Assembly: GCA_013397075.1 (NCBI GenBank)
Contig: VWZS01005959.1
Span: forward strand, 145,439 to 209,438
Source: Rhabdornis inornatus
Lineage: Eukaryota; Chordata; Aves; Passeriformes; Rhabdornithidae
Direction: 5' to 3'
Length of the DNA stretch: 64,000 bases
The position numbers and the translations under genes were made by a program. The number at the start of each line of letters is the position of its first letter. Positions within the stretch are counted from its first letter, which is position 1. Below are positions 33,022 through 45,147 of the stretch, one piece after another. The notes beneath the pieces were generated by a model, which was given only the letters and a program-made list of their open reading frames with translations, searched no databases and was not told the origin of the DNA.

Positions 33022-36000
33022 CAGGGATGGCAAATAACTCCTCCAGCAGCATGCTCCTGGCTGACATGGGTCTGCAATAGGCCTGTCAACAGCAGCTGGA
33101 GAGAGCTCTGGTCCTGGAAAACAATGTGTCAGCTGCCTGGGTTGGGCTGAATTCTTTAGTGCTTTGTCTGAATCTAATGTGTTGCAGTATGGCTTCGGGA
33201 TGAACTGTGCTGCCACCAGTGCTGCAGTCCTGCTGGTTTGGAGCATGGGGTCTGCCTGTCCAGGCCCAGAAGGGGCTGGCAAGGATGGACTGGCCTGCAG
33301 TGCTGTTGGAAAGCTGCACACACCTGCAAGTCTCTTGTATTTATATAATTTTGTCAGTCTCTTTCTACATCTGAATTTTAAACATCCATTATAGGGCAAT
33401 GCTGCTTTAGTGGTGAGCCAAGTTTTTCTTCTAAAACACATGTTCCCTAAAGACTTCCCCCCATTATTTCCTTTGTTCTGATTTATTGCCCTTGCCTTAC
33501 CACATGTGCGAAGCACAGTGGAGGAAAAACTACCAAACCCAACAAAGCAGTCCTCTCTTCCCTCTTCCCAGCCCACATGCATCAGGATTAATAACCTGAA
33601 TAATTTACATCAAGTAAGTCAACAGTGAACTAACTTATCTCTAATTTCTTACCTGCCCTCAAGTAAACATACTGATGAAGAGTACGTTGATAATGTGAGG
33701 ATTATGGTAAGCCCAGAAAAAGGTACTGTGGAGAACTGGAAAAATGGGATAGATACTAAATCTAGAGAATGGTAGTGAGCTTAAAAAAATTAAAATTGTT
33801 GGCTGCCTTTTCTAAATAGGCATTTTGTGGATATAATGTGCCTTTTATCACTACCTAAAATGGCCTAACTTGTCAAAAACTCTCTCCCACAAAATAAAGG
33901 CCACTTTTTAGTATTGCAGGGTAAACATCAAGCACCCAAGGCATGCAATTGCTAGCAAAAAAAAAAAAAGAACTGTGGAAAACTAAAATTAACAAAAAAG
34001 TGAGGCTTGTATGATTCTATGTGATAGAAAAGTTCTATTGAAGTTTTTGTTTGGGATGCTCCTGATGGGAAGCTTGTTGTCGTATTCAGGACCGTTAACT
34101 TCTTTCTTATTTGTCTTTTAATTTTTTTTTCTCCTTTCTAAATGGAAACCAACTTTCCTAGTAGACTGTTTTACAGAATCTGCTTCCCTGAAACCAAAAT
34201 GAGGCAACAGCTGTGCTTGCAGCGAGTTGCAACATCTCCTTGTTGGATGGAGGCACATCTTGTCACAGGTGGTGCTGGTAGCAAAACCTCAGTGAAAGAA
34301 CCTGCCTGGCTGGGGGCTGTTCACTCCTCTGAGGTGAGCTGGAGACACAATTTCACTTGGTTTCTTTGAAGAAAGAGCTGTACAATGAATGTCAATGTCA
34401 ATGAACTAGTAAATGTCAATGAACTTAGTAAACCTAGACCTGAATTTGCAAGAACTTGGGCCAATAGGTGAGTTCTAGTGAAAACTAAGTCAGACTTTGA
34501 CCCCAAAACAGCAAAGCTTTCTGATTTTGAACACCTCTCAAGGATTCAGTGAAGCCACGTAGTCAGGTATGGTGAGGATGTAGAAACTCAGTGCTAGTGG
34601 ATGAGTTTCATCTAAATCCTAAAGTCAAGATGAAATCCTAATATAAAATGATCAGACTGCTGCTTTGTTGAAACTCAGAGCACGTGTTGTAAAATATGCA
34701 TCACTGTTTATGTTTAAAATCATAATGCAATTACTTTAGACTGCTTTCAGGTTGAACTGAGTCATGCTTAAAGTAGTGTACTTGATACTGAAGTCCAGTA
34801 AATTATTTGTATTCATTGTGTGGTTCTTGGAAGCTTTCTGAATGTGCAAACTGTGTTTTGTTTAGGGGAAAAAAGGCAAACCATGCTTGCCTGCTTGAAA
34901 ATTGCTTGTGAGAAGGTCTTTCTCAGAAAGACTTAAGAGCCTTGGGCCCTTTTTTGTTTTCTTGGAAAACAGGAAATTAGTTTTAGTTCTGCAGTTGATT
35001 TCTTAAGTGACTTGCTTTCTACGATCACTTCTGGCTTCTGGAATGCTGCAGAAATTATCTGAGGGCATTTTCAACACTTCAAAATTCAAATCAAATAGCT
35101 TGAAATTGTGCCAGCATTTTAATGAAAATTTTTTTCTTTAAACAAACACTTGAGGACTTTCAATGTTTTTTTTTAATCACAAGAGTATTCTTAACCTAAA
35201 CACCTTTTCTTTGTGTTTTTTCAAGGACATCCATCTACAACCAGATGTGTCTTAGGATGCAGTCAAATGCAAGATCTTTTCAGCTGAAAACTAGATGAGC
35301 AAGGAACACTCATTTTCACACAGCACAAAGTTGTAAGTAAGTGTGACTGCAAACACCATCTCTGTCTCTGAGCCCACAGAAATGTCTGGGCAGAAATACC
35401 AGCAGAGCCTTTTGCTGCATGGGGAAGGTCAGGCACAGAGTGAGCACTGGGGCCTGTGCAGCTCCCAGGTTGCCCTCAGACTATGAACAAAAGCTCTTAA
35501 CAAGTGCTGTCACTCCTTTGCTGAGAAGGGCACGTGTAAGCAAAAGTGACCATGCAGCACATGGGATCCCAAGGCTTCTATGTGTTTCTCCAACACATCA
35601 TATTTTCTGATATTCACTGCAAGATTAACCAAATTAGAGCAGGCTGCCTATAAGATACATTCCCTAATAAAAATATTGCAACATCCCCAACTTTCCTGGG
35701 GATGCAGGAAAGATCCTTTTCATGCATCAATAAGTAAACTCTTCAAAGAGCCAGTAGCAAGGGAAACGGTCTGAGTCCTTAAGATCTCCCCACATGTAGC
35801 CATTAAAGTTACAACACTGCAACCTAAAGATGCTACAAACAACAAAAAAAGCTATATAAAACCCTTTCAACCTATGGCCATGGCAGCCCTTCAGATCACA
35901 ACTCTAGGATATTCTTTGACAATACTGCCATATATTCTGAAGATAAATGCTGTTACCCTCAGCTTGCTTCTGTTTCCCTGTCTGGGCCTGGCTGGGTCTG

Positions 36001-37616
36001 GAAGTGCAGAGATGTCAGTGCAGACAGGACCTTCCAGAGGCTTATGCTGGCCAGGAAAATGCTGGCTGGGAAAAGGATGTGGAGTGTGTCCAAATAAGAA
36101 GAATCTGGAAGGAGTTTGTTTGAGGAAATAACATGATCTGTTATTTCACTATCAGCTAGGAGATGTGAAATTTCCTTTTCCGGATGAGCACATTTCGTGT
36201 TTTGCATAAGAGAGAAATTGCTTCTTGTAAGACTTAGCATTTCTGCTAATTTAATGAGCTATCCATACAAATGGACTGCATTAGTAATTGGAAAGACCAT
36301 TTTCAAGTTCCACAAGCGTGTTTTAGACCTTTTGATAACGCCAGTAGCATGCTGGACTTTCACAAGCAGAAAGACCTTCAAAAGTATGCAAGTTATTCTT
36401 GGCATGTTGTATTCTTAACATGTCAAGGAAACATGGATTATTTTTACACAAACAAGCAAGTCAAAATGGCTCCTTAGCAAGCTCCCATGAATATTCTTGG
36501 ACTCTGAGAAGGAAAATAATAAAGAAAAGTAAGAAAAATAATTGCTTCTGAATTAGGTTTCTTAGATGGATCGTGTTGTCACACATTCAGAAGTTCATTT
36601 GTACCAGTTTGGACCTCTGATGAATGGTGGAGGAAGTGAAGGATAAAAGAGAAAGACCAAACAAGGACCATGAATTAATCTGGATATTTTATACTTGAGT
36701 GGATTTTTTTCTCCATACTGTGAATTTATCTTCAAACGTAGACTGCGATGAACTGCAAACACTTTTGTAAGTTTTTTTAATAGCTCTTGATTGAAACGTG
36801 ATGTGAAGATGTTGAGAGGGAAAGGATCTCTGGAGCTGAGCTGGCCAGTGTGGAAAGGACATGCCAACATCTTGCTGAAAACCACAAAGCAGTACAGCAG
36901 CAAAAACACTGGAGTGTCCTCAGCTCTCCTGACATTGCAGCACACAAATTCGGCCTTAGGTTTCACAAACACTGGGGGCTGTTTTGAAACTCCCTGTTAA
37001 GGATTACAAATGCTGACTGCAGTTTCTAGGCAAAGGCAATTAGATATTAGCTCTGGCCTCAGCTTGGTGTTTTATGTCTGAGTTTGTGTTACCATGTAGT
37101 GTCCCTATGCATTAGATTGCCTCAGCCAAAACCCAGTTCTGACACCCACCAAATAATCCTGTGATTTGCCATAATCCTGTGATTATGGTAAAACAATAAA
37201 AAGTACTGCCTAACCTCAGCATTTTTTCCATTTCAGTGTAAAGAACTATTTTTCCACACAGTGAAGGGATTTTTAACAGAAGAGGTGTAAAGCATGCATA
37301 AATAGTGACACTTAATATGCATCCTTATCCATAGTTCCTTCTGTGGGTAGTGTGCTTACTGGTTCCATGCTCATGTTCAAATTCAGGAACAGCTCTTGCT
37401 GCTTGGGCTTGGTGCAGACCCAGACAGCTGCCTTGAGCTTCATCTTGGCCCAACTACTGTCATTAATGCTTACATAGATGGGATCAATAACTATCAAAAG
37501 TTATACCTTTACTCAGTGGGAGGGTGGTTTTGTTGCAAGTACTTCACCCCAGGAAAAACAAAAAAGGCAAGACGGAACTTTTGTGCAGCCAAAGCCTGCA
37601 GCAGCTGGGTGCTGTT
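33022..37616. other. Intergenic, no gene recognised
   Basis: A 248-codon open frame runs on the minus strand from 33582 down to 32836, the longest in the window, but it has no recognisable domain. A tandem duplication of 18/19 bases (TGTCAATGAAC..AGTAAA) is at 34396-34432. An 8-bp stem hairpin is at 35692-35714. At 37.16-37.19 kb ATAATCCTGTGATT is repeated directly, the second copy forming a small palindrome. Confidence 0.5.
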
Positions 37617-37693
37617 GAGTTTGGTGCTGTGCAGGACCAGCAGTTGAACTCGATGATCCCTGTGGGTCCTTTCCAACTCAGCTCATTCTGTGA
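37617..37693 (+). mobile_element. CR1 LINE 3' stub
   Basis: A short, strongly 5'-truncated CR1 tail: 'gttgaactcgatgatccctg', then 'tgggtcctttccaactca' and 'cattctgtga'. The wording differs from the 21.6-kb copy, so it is from another CR1 subfamily. It is bounded on both sides by unrelated sequence. Confidence 0.9.
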
Positions 37694-40009
37694 CCTTTCA
37701 ATGGTTCCTGCATCACAGGGACAGTGCTGCTGTGTGAGGTGCTTTGCAACTGCATGAAATCAAAGTTCACACTGCCTTCTCTATTTTCCTTTTGTTTTTC
37801 TAACCTTGCACCTAAAATTTGCCCTCTCTCCTCTGACAGACCACAAGAAGAAGGTTTGAATGTGGTGCCAGCACAACAGCAGTGAGAGAAAACAAGACAA
37901 GTACCTCCAAGATGTAATAAATACTACTGTTATTTCCTATTGTTCATCTGAATCTCCACTCCTAAGAACTTGAGTCAAATCCTAAATTTTACTTTTATTT
38001 TTAGGCAGAATATCCAGCAAGTTAAAAAACACCATCACAAGGAGGTCCTAAGATGGGGCTTGCTCCAGTTTTCTTGCTGAGCATGTGTTTAGGAATTTCT
38101 GCTAAAAAAAAGTCAGAGAGGATGGTAGTTGCTGTGCTGTCACATGGCCTAATACAGTGCAGAAGCTGCTTAGCATTCTTGAAGGGAAATTATCCAGTGC
38201 TGCAACTCACAATTTATAATTGGTTGCATATTAATAGCTATAAAAGGCAATAAAATCCACTGTGTGTTAAAAAAAAAAAAAGTAGGAGTATTACAAGCTG
38301 AGCAGTGAAAATCTGGAAGACTTCTTGGCTAGAGCAGGGCTGTGTGCAGTGTTGTTTCTCCCGTATTAATTACAAGCAATTTTAAATAATCTCCTTCCTT
38401 CAAGGAAGGATTTTGTTCAGTGTTTTTGTTAATTTTAATTTTGCTAGCATGATACTCTCTTGTAACCCCTCCCTTGTGTCATAACAGTGAGACATGCTGC
38501 CTCTTTTGTCCCTGCCCTTTGGGAAACAGAGTTACTGCTGCTCGTTGCCTAGCCCTGCTGTCATGACTATCAGTACACCTCCCTTGAAATAAAAAGAAAC
38601 CAAAACTCAACAGCAGAATTATTCTTCCCCTCCCAGAGTTCACTTTTATTTGTAGTATTTAAGCTAGACTGTGCAAGTGCCTCATGAAAATTGGGGGTTT
38701 AAAATGTATGGTGCTGTATTAGAGTGGAAAGCTTGTTATTCAGCACACTAATTATTTCTGAGTCACTGTATTTATGAAATGTCATGTAATAACTACTTCA
38801 CCACCATGAAAAACAAATAGTGCAAAAGCAGGCACTTCATGATTTTGACATTTTAGTGTATAAACACATTCCTGAGTCTCTCTGGAGGCTACTGGCAATC
38901 AGATAATGTTTTTATGACTTCTAAAAAATTGACATTGAATTTCATAATCTGTAACATTCCATATATATCGTTAGTGTTGAGCATTTTATTATAGCCTCAG
39001 TGGCTTATATTGCAAATGTCAGCTGCAAAGAGAAAACATACAAAGGTGGGGTTGTGGAACTGGGGGGGGGGAACAAGAGGGTAAAGCCTTGCAGTGCACA
39101 CCTCAAAGCCCTTGGACCAGCTGTTAAGGCAGATCTCAGGCCATGCTGGGACACTAGAATTCCGCCTCAGTTTTTTTCATTTCAGGATGGATTATGGAGC
39201 CCTTGCTGAAGGAGGCTTTCTGCTCACACTTGTCACTAGACAACAAGCAAGTTTGGGGTTTTTTTCAAGCCCTATGTGAATGACCTGTTAACTCCAGAGT
39301 AATTGGGACACCTTGAGTGACAATCTGGGAGTGAGTACAGAGGGGAAGGAGGATGGGTTGTGCCCCAAGTGGGCTTCTGAGTAGTCCTGCATGGTCCCTG
39401 AGAGCAATGAGTGGATGCTTACCAGAATATGCGACTTCAGAAAATGCTGTGCCAAACCCAGGCCTTTTGTGCTCCTCTGCAAAGCTTGCTCAGTGTTACT
39501 AAATTGTGGGTAATTTCCTTGAATGCTGACAGAAGTGTCTCTTGACATAGTTATCCAGTACCTTTTGGGAAAGAGGCAAGGGATGTGGAAGCAGTCACAG
39601 CTCCAGAAAAACTCAAATTGTCACAGAAAATGAGAGGAAGCCACCGCTGCTGGTGGATGATGGGGTCAGTCCTTCCCTTTCTGACACAGTGCAGGACAGC
39701 AGCCTCTTGTCAGAGCTGCCAAACTGGTCCACCTGTACATAAGTACAGAATGGGCCCCTGAAACTGTGGGATCTCGCTGGGTCCTCCTTCCTCTGAATTT
39801 ACAGCACTTGGCAGACTCAGGTGACACATCCTCTCCTCAGTGCTTTCTTTATCTGTTGGCATTACAAGGAGCGTGGAGTGTGATCTACCATACATTTTGC
39901 TGGAAGTGGTGAAATGATTTACCCTTTCCACATTAGGATAGACTGGTTATTCTTAGAACAATCAGCCCCCTGAGCTGGTAGAAAGGGACAGGGAGCAGGA
40001 AAGACCCCC
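37694..40009. other. Intergenic, no feature seen
   Basis: AT-rich sequence with an A-run near 38.27 kb, a 19-bp palindrome TCCTTCCTTCAAGGAAGGA at 38392-38410, and a G10 run at 39062-39071. No gene recognised. Confidence 0.55.
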
Positions 40010-40581
40010 TGTGATCTAGGAGAAGGTAGGTAGTGACCTGCTGTACCACTTAGATGCTCACAAATCTATTGGGCGGAATAGGGGATTGGGGGATATAGGG
40101 GATGTTGGGGATTCACCTGAAGGTACTGAGGGAACTGGTGGAAGGGCTCACCAAGCCACTCTCCATCATTCACCATCAGTCCTAGCTGACCACGGAGGCC
40201 CCAGGTGACTGGAGGTTGGTCAGTGTGACCCCCATCCACAGGAAGGGTTGGAAGGAAGGTCTGGGGAACTCCAGGCCTGTCAGCCTGACCTCAGTGCCTG
40301 GGAAGGTTATGGAACAGATCTTCAGTGTGATAACAAGGCATATACAGGACAACCAGAGGACCAGGCCCAGCCAGGGTCGTTTTAGGAAAGGCAGGTCCTC
40401 CCTGACCAACCTGATCTCCCTTTATGACCAGGTCATAAGTGCCTTATTGAACACAGAAACCAATGAGTGGATGTGCCACTCAGTGCTATGATCTGGTTGA
40501 CAAGTGGCGATTGGTCAAAGGTTGAACAATGATCTTGGAGGTCTTTTCCAACCTCAATGATTCTCTGAGTCTATGATGTTA
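40010..40581 (+). mobile_element. CR1 LINE: reverse-transcriptase fragment joined to 3' tail
   Basis: The first part encodes a decayed piece of CR1 ORF2 (reverse transcriptase). The frame at 40216-40491 contains 'RPVSLTSVPGKVMEQI', 'TRHIQDNQ' and 'GRSSLTNLISLYDQV', recognisable as the CR1 polymerase block just before the catalytic motifs. After about 40441 the coding match stops. A CR1 3' tail follows ('caatgatcttggaggtcttt', 'tccaacctcaatgattctct'). The catalytic domain and most of the 3' part are missing, so this is an internally deleted copy, or two fragments side by side. It is not functional. Confidence 0.9.
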
Positions 40582-40914
40582 TGTTGTATTTATATTCTGA
40601 TTTTTCTATAAATACAAGCAGCTATTAAGAATGCCTCTGACTATTATATCCAAGGGTGTTTCAGATACATGAGAGATACTCAGGCAATTGGTAAGCCTTC
40701 AGTAGAAAAAAATGTCCTGAGATCAATTTCCTGATTCAGTAGTGAAGTTGTCATATCATATAAAATGTAATGTGATTGTCCATGGCCCTAATAAAATCTT
40801 GACTTTTCCACCAAGCTTTCATCTATAAAAATCAAATTTATCTGGAATTCGTCTGCACTTTGAAAGGGACAGCGATTTTTTGAAATAGATATTATAATAA
40901 TCCTTTATGGTATG
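40582..40914. other. Intergenic, no feature seen
   Basis: AT-rich sequence between the CR1 copy and the candidate regulatory element. No gene or repeat seen. Confidence 0.55.
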
Positions 40915-41070
40915 TTAATATAGGAAAACAATAATTTGTTGCATTTTCTTCACACAGAAACAATCAGCTGCGAAATGCGCATAATAATTGTCTTTGTCCT
41001 TCATTGTCATGGGCCATTAGCTAATGAATTTAAGCTGTACTTGGCTTTTGCTCCACTAAGAAAACTACAT
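40915..41070. promoter_or_regulatory. Candidate conserved enhancer-like element
   Basis: Tight cluster of transcription-factor-like words: a perfect 12-bp palindrome CATTAGCTAATG (41015-41026) with two homeodomain half-sites, SOX-like CTTTGT and CATTGTC, an E-box CAGCTG, and ATAATTGT. The texture (non-repetitive, balanced, motif-dense) resembles developmental enhancers. OTX1 lies next to EHBP1 in vertebrates and is a plausible target. No conservation data were available, so this stays a guess from motif content. Confidence 0.3.
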
Positions 41071-42842
41071 TAGAGATCTTGTAGCCTTGGTATTATATAA
41101 AACCTTTCAGTGGTTTTATTTTAGTCTCACTTGAGGTGATGCTGCCATGGGCTGAGAAATGCATCTCAATTTTGTGGTGAGCAGTGAGTTCCGCATGGAC
41201 TGATGTAGTGGGTCAAGCAAGCTGAAGGGCATCTACAGTTGTTGAAGTTGCCACGTGCCAGACCCTCTTTGTTTGGTTCCTTATACTTTAGCCAAACCTT
41301 TCATTCCTGCTCTTGTGACAGTTTCTGGTTCATCTTTTGGGTGGGAAGATTTGCTCAACTCAATCCAGCAGTACCAAGATTCATGCAAGGGAAAATAAGT
41401 AGTTTGGGCAATGCTTTAAATAAACAACAGGCTCACATTAAGTTGCTCAGTTTTACTGCCTATGCAGTTTGCACTTTCAACACAGAGGCTGGCAAAAGAA
41501 AACCCTGTGATGGAAGAAGTCATCTTCACTGGCCTGAGCAAATAGGAGCGGTGGCTGCTGCACTGGACACCGGGATCTGCAGGCCAGCAGAGGGGTGCAG
41601 TGGGATTGCTCTTTGGGATGCCAGCTGCCCCAGTGACTGTGTCCTTGTCCCCAACTGTGACACAGCTGGGAAGTGACACATCATTCCTGCTGCTTCACGT
41701 GTCATTGCCTGCTCCCAGGAGAGAAACAACCCATGAGATAAGTAGGGTTGCTGCCACCTTTGGGCTGCCAGAATGGTGTGCAGAACAGCAGGCGCATGAG
41801 GCAAAACCTATACTACTGTCATTTGTGTTTGGCATCTTACAAATATTTGAAAAAAGGACCTGAAACTTCTGGGCATTACTTTGTATCTGAGCTTTTAGCT
41901 CATGGATGTCTTGGAAGGAGAATGGGTGGTGAGTGTGTGATACACATCTGCTGCAGACACTCTGAGTAGAACATTGTTCTATGTCTTCTTTGTTCTACAG
42001 CATCATTCTGTGCCTGTTCAGAGATTATTGCTTTTGCACAAGCTGCAACACCACAGCAGTCAAGGGCTGGCTGTGGCAAAACATGGTCAAGTTTTGCTGT
42101 GTCCTGCAGAGAGAGATGGCCCCAGGCAGCCGGCAGCACGAAGTCATGTGAGAAATGGGTAGGGACTGCCATTCCTGTTAACAGGCACCATTTGCTCCCT
42201 TACCTCTTTTCATCTCCAAAACGAGACTTCGGGCTTTCCATGGCCTGCAGCCCTGCATTTGGCTGTCCCATCTGTCTCCTCAGGCAAATGTTTTGATGGA
42301 CAGTGCAGATGTTCCGAATGCTATGCCCCAAACCATGGTGTAAAACGAGCATTGCTGGTGGCAGAAGCAGTGGCTGGAAAGCTTTGGTGCTCCAAGGTGT
42401 GCAGGGGCAGGTGCCAAGTAGCAGCGATCACCCATTTTCTTAAACCGGCAGCACTTACAGCCCTACTGACAGAGGCTGACTCACACCAGAAGTAAATTCA
42501 ATATGCATGAGAGGACTCTTGTTCTTCCTCAGTAGAGAGCATAAGGACATACTGTCAGACAAATTAATCTCTCTCTGATAATTTTCTTTTCAACATCATT
42601 GAACTGTCATTTCTCCTGGGCTTTGCCAGGATGCTTGATATATCTGTCGTTTCCCAAAACAGACAGATTCTTCTAGCTAGGATGATACTGGAATTTCTGC
42701 TATGAAGAGAGGTGCTGAGATGCCTCTACCAGCCTTGTGCTGTTGTTGTGCAGGTCCCTTGCTGAGCTCTGGAGCTCTGGTTAGGGATGAAAGGAAGTTA
42801 TCTTGGTGATTGATTAGGTTGCATGTCTTAGTGCAGCAATGG
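41071..42842. other. Intergenic, no gene recognised
   Basis: Open frames up to 145 codons occur (41239-41676 on +) and overlap frames on the other strand. None resembles a known protein. No transposon recognised. Confidence 0.5.
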
Positions 42843-42873
42843 AATTGTTCCCAGCAGTTACCTGGGAACAATT
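42843..42873. repeat. 12-bp stem inverted repeat, 7-nt loop
   Basis: AATTGTTCCCAG (42843-42854) and CTGGGAACAATT (42862-42873) are exact reverse complements around CAGTTAC. This is the same geometry as the repeats at 9582 and 32985. Confidence 0.93.
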
Positions 42874-43507
42874 TACTGGGGTTTTGACGTTCTACTTTTT
42901 TTACTGGAGAGAAACACATTTACATCTCCAGATCTTTAACTTCGAAACTAGTGATTCAAGGTTTCCCCAGGCACAAGAGTGTCACCTACTCCTAGGCATG
43001 TGTGAAGAGTCAGTAAGATTCCTAAAACTAGTCAGAGAAAAAAAAATTGAATTTCCTATCCCAAGACCATGGATGAAAGATATCTATGCTGACCAACCTC
43101 CTCCTTCAGCCTGGGACGCACTGAGGACTCTGCCACAGGGATATGTAGTCCTTAAGGCTGCATGTCCTCCATAGCTCTTGCAGAAGAATTTAACAGAAAT
43201 AACAGAAATAAAATTGTGAAGTGGGGGAAACAGGAGGAGCCCAAACATGACCATGATCTGGCAAAATATGTCCTACATCTCATTTGTCAGCTCTTTTATT
43301 TTTGGAAGATAACTGTCCCCATGTTTTCTGACAGTGTGACTTTAATATATATAGTCTAAAATGTAAAGAGACTAGTGATAACTCAGTTAAAAATAACTTG
43401 CAACACCATTTAAATCCCTGTGGGTTAATCTGGGCAAAATGAAGAATAGTTTCTGAGTCTGGCTGGCTGTGATTATCAAGTTTAATTTTCAGATTAACTA
43501 GAGATAT
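42874..43507. other. Intergenic, no gene recognised
   Basis: A + strand open frame of 111 codons (42839-43174) has no recognisable domain. No transposon seen. Confidence 0.5.
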
Positions 43508-44343
43508 TTATCTAAACTGGGTGGCTGCCGGGGTACTGAAAGTAGGAGCAGGAAACTTTGCAGTCATTTTTACAACACAGATATTTATTTGTCCTCTCAA
43601 AGATGAGTCTCTCCACAGCATTTCACGCCTGCACAACACCATTACTGCAAACTCTTGTCCACTTGAATGTCTTGCATACATGAGCAGGTCCTTGGGGTTC
43701 ATTTTCATGATCTGTAACTGTGGTAATTGTACCTCATCTCCAGGCTGAAAGCCACACCACACATACATATTTCCACTCTGTGTTTCAAGATACTTTTCCT
43801 CAAGCACCAATGTCCCATTGTGTGATGTTTGGGATTCTGGTTGTACAACCTGTTAGCTACAAATGTTCCCCCTTAGTCTGGTAGGAACACCTTTTTGCAT
43901 AACAGCTTGTCTTACCACATCTGTAAGGTAATTGCTTCTCCACTGGCTTCCAAGAAAGCCTAAGATTTGATCTATGATGGCCTGTGCATTCCTAATGCCT
44001 GTACTCCAAGGAAATGTTCCCCTGATACTGATGAACTGCATGGATGACTGATGGTGTAGATCCAAAGTTAACTAGGCATTCTCTTGAAAGGTGACATGTA
44101 TTATATTTGGGTGAAGAGGAGTTTCCTGAATAATCTTTAGAGGCAGCTCTGTTATATGTTATGATTTCTCTCACAGTTACAGAAATGCAGATAAAAGACT
44201 TTACATTTTTCCAGCTTATTGTTCTGATCGCATGTCCAGCCACTGATTTTCAGATAAACAGTAGAAACAAATGCATGGGGCTGTACAACCTTCATTCCTT
44301 GATGTTCCCACCACCGAATCTGCAGTTTCCTTAGTGCCACCAT
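43508..44343 (-). pseudogene. Decayed coding relic of unknown origin
   Basis: Four minus-strand open frames tile 835 bp in order: 44343-44152, 44243-43992, 44065-43853 and 43810-43508. The first three are in three different frames and overlap at their ends. The last two share one frame and are separated by a single TAA stop (43853-43855). This staircase is what a frameshifted, once-continuous coding region looks like. The predicted pieces are protein-like: a cysteine-rich segment (WTCDQNN.. then FYLHFCNC) and later WCGFQPGDEVQLPQLQ. I do not recognise the family. A retroviral envelope remnant or a host pseudogene are both possible. It is clearly non-functional. Confidence 0.35.
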
Positions 44344-44484
44344 GAAGCATCTACAGCAGGTTAATCAGAGATTCATCATAGCCAGGATCATGTAAAATGG
44401 GCATGGGAGCCAAGAAACAAGTCTGCCTCTGAACTTGCTTCATCTCTTACTTTCTCCCGTAACTCTTAGAAAGAGCTTCACCTG

Positions 44485-44760
44485 GATTCACCCTCCTGTC
44501 AGGAAGTTGTAGAGAGGGATAAGGTCTCTCCTGAACCTCCTGTTCTCCAGGCTAAGCCACTCTAGCTCCCTCAGCTGCTCCTCAGAACTGTGCTCCAGAC
44601 TCTTCCCCAGCTTCACTGCCCTTCTCTAGACGTTCTCCAGCACCTCAATGTCTCTTTTGTCCTGGGGGGCTCAAACTGAACACAGGACTCGAGGTGTGGC
44701 CTCACCAGTGCCCAGTACAGGGGGCGATCACTGTCCTGGACCTACTGGCCACACTATGTT
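44485..44760 (-). mobile_element. CR1 LINE internal fragment
   Basis: On the minus strand it reads in the canonical CR1 order: 'tactgggcactggtgaggcc', 'acacctcgagtcctgtgttc', 'agtgaagctgggga', 'ggctta..cctggagaac' and 'aacttcctgacaggagggtg'. The usual 3' tail is missing, so it was cut at both ends after insertion or by a deletion. It lies about 140 bp beyond the decayed coding relic, on the same strand. Confidence 0.92.
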
Positions 44761-45077
44761 CTGTTTATTCTAAAAAGAGAGGGAGAAAGGCATTCTTTGC
44801 CTCATTTGTGCTGCAGGATGTTGTATACATGCATAATTATACTCTGCAAAAAGGCCAGGGAGACCACACAGGAAGACTATTGAAGAACTGGAAAGGGTAC
44901 AGGAAACACACCGAGCATGACAAAAAATTGAAAGTTGCTATTTATGGACAAAATAGAGGCTGCTTATTTTGTTTTTTCAGGTTTTTTTGTTTGGTTTGGT
45001 TTTTTTTGGTTTTTTTTTTTGAGAAGAGAGAAGCAAGGGCTACTAAGATGTAAACAATTTAATGGGTATCAAAAGGT
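44761..45077. other. Intergenic, GT/T-rich low complexity
   Basis: Ends in a T/G-rich low-complexity run (44.97-45.02 kb). No gene seen. Confidence 0.6.
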
Positions 45078-45147
45078 AATTTTATAAAATATCAAAAAAT
45101 TTATAAAATAATTTTATAATTTTTATGAATTTTATAAAATATCAAAA
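45078..45147 (+). repeat. AT-rich direct repeat, 20 bp twice
   Basis: AATTTTATAAAATATCAAAA occurs exactly at 45078-45097 and 45128-45147, 50 bp apart. Related TTTATAAAAT words lie between the two copies. Confidence 0.9.

Noticed and set aside
44152..44243. Reading the overlapping relic frames as separate functional small genes
   Set aside because: Each lacks its own start context and promoter. Their staircase arrangement on one strand fits one decayed gene better.
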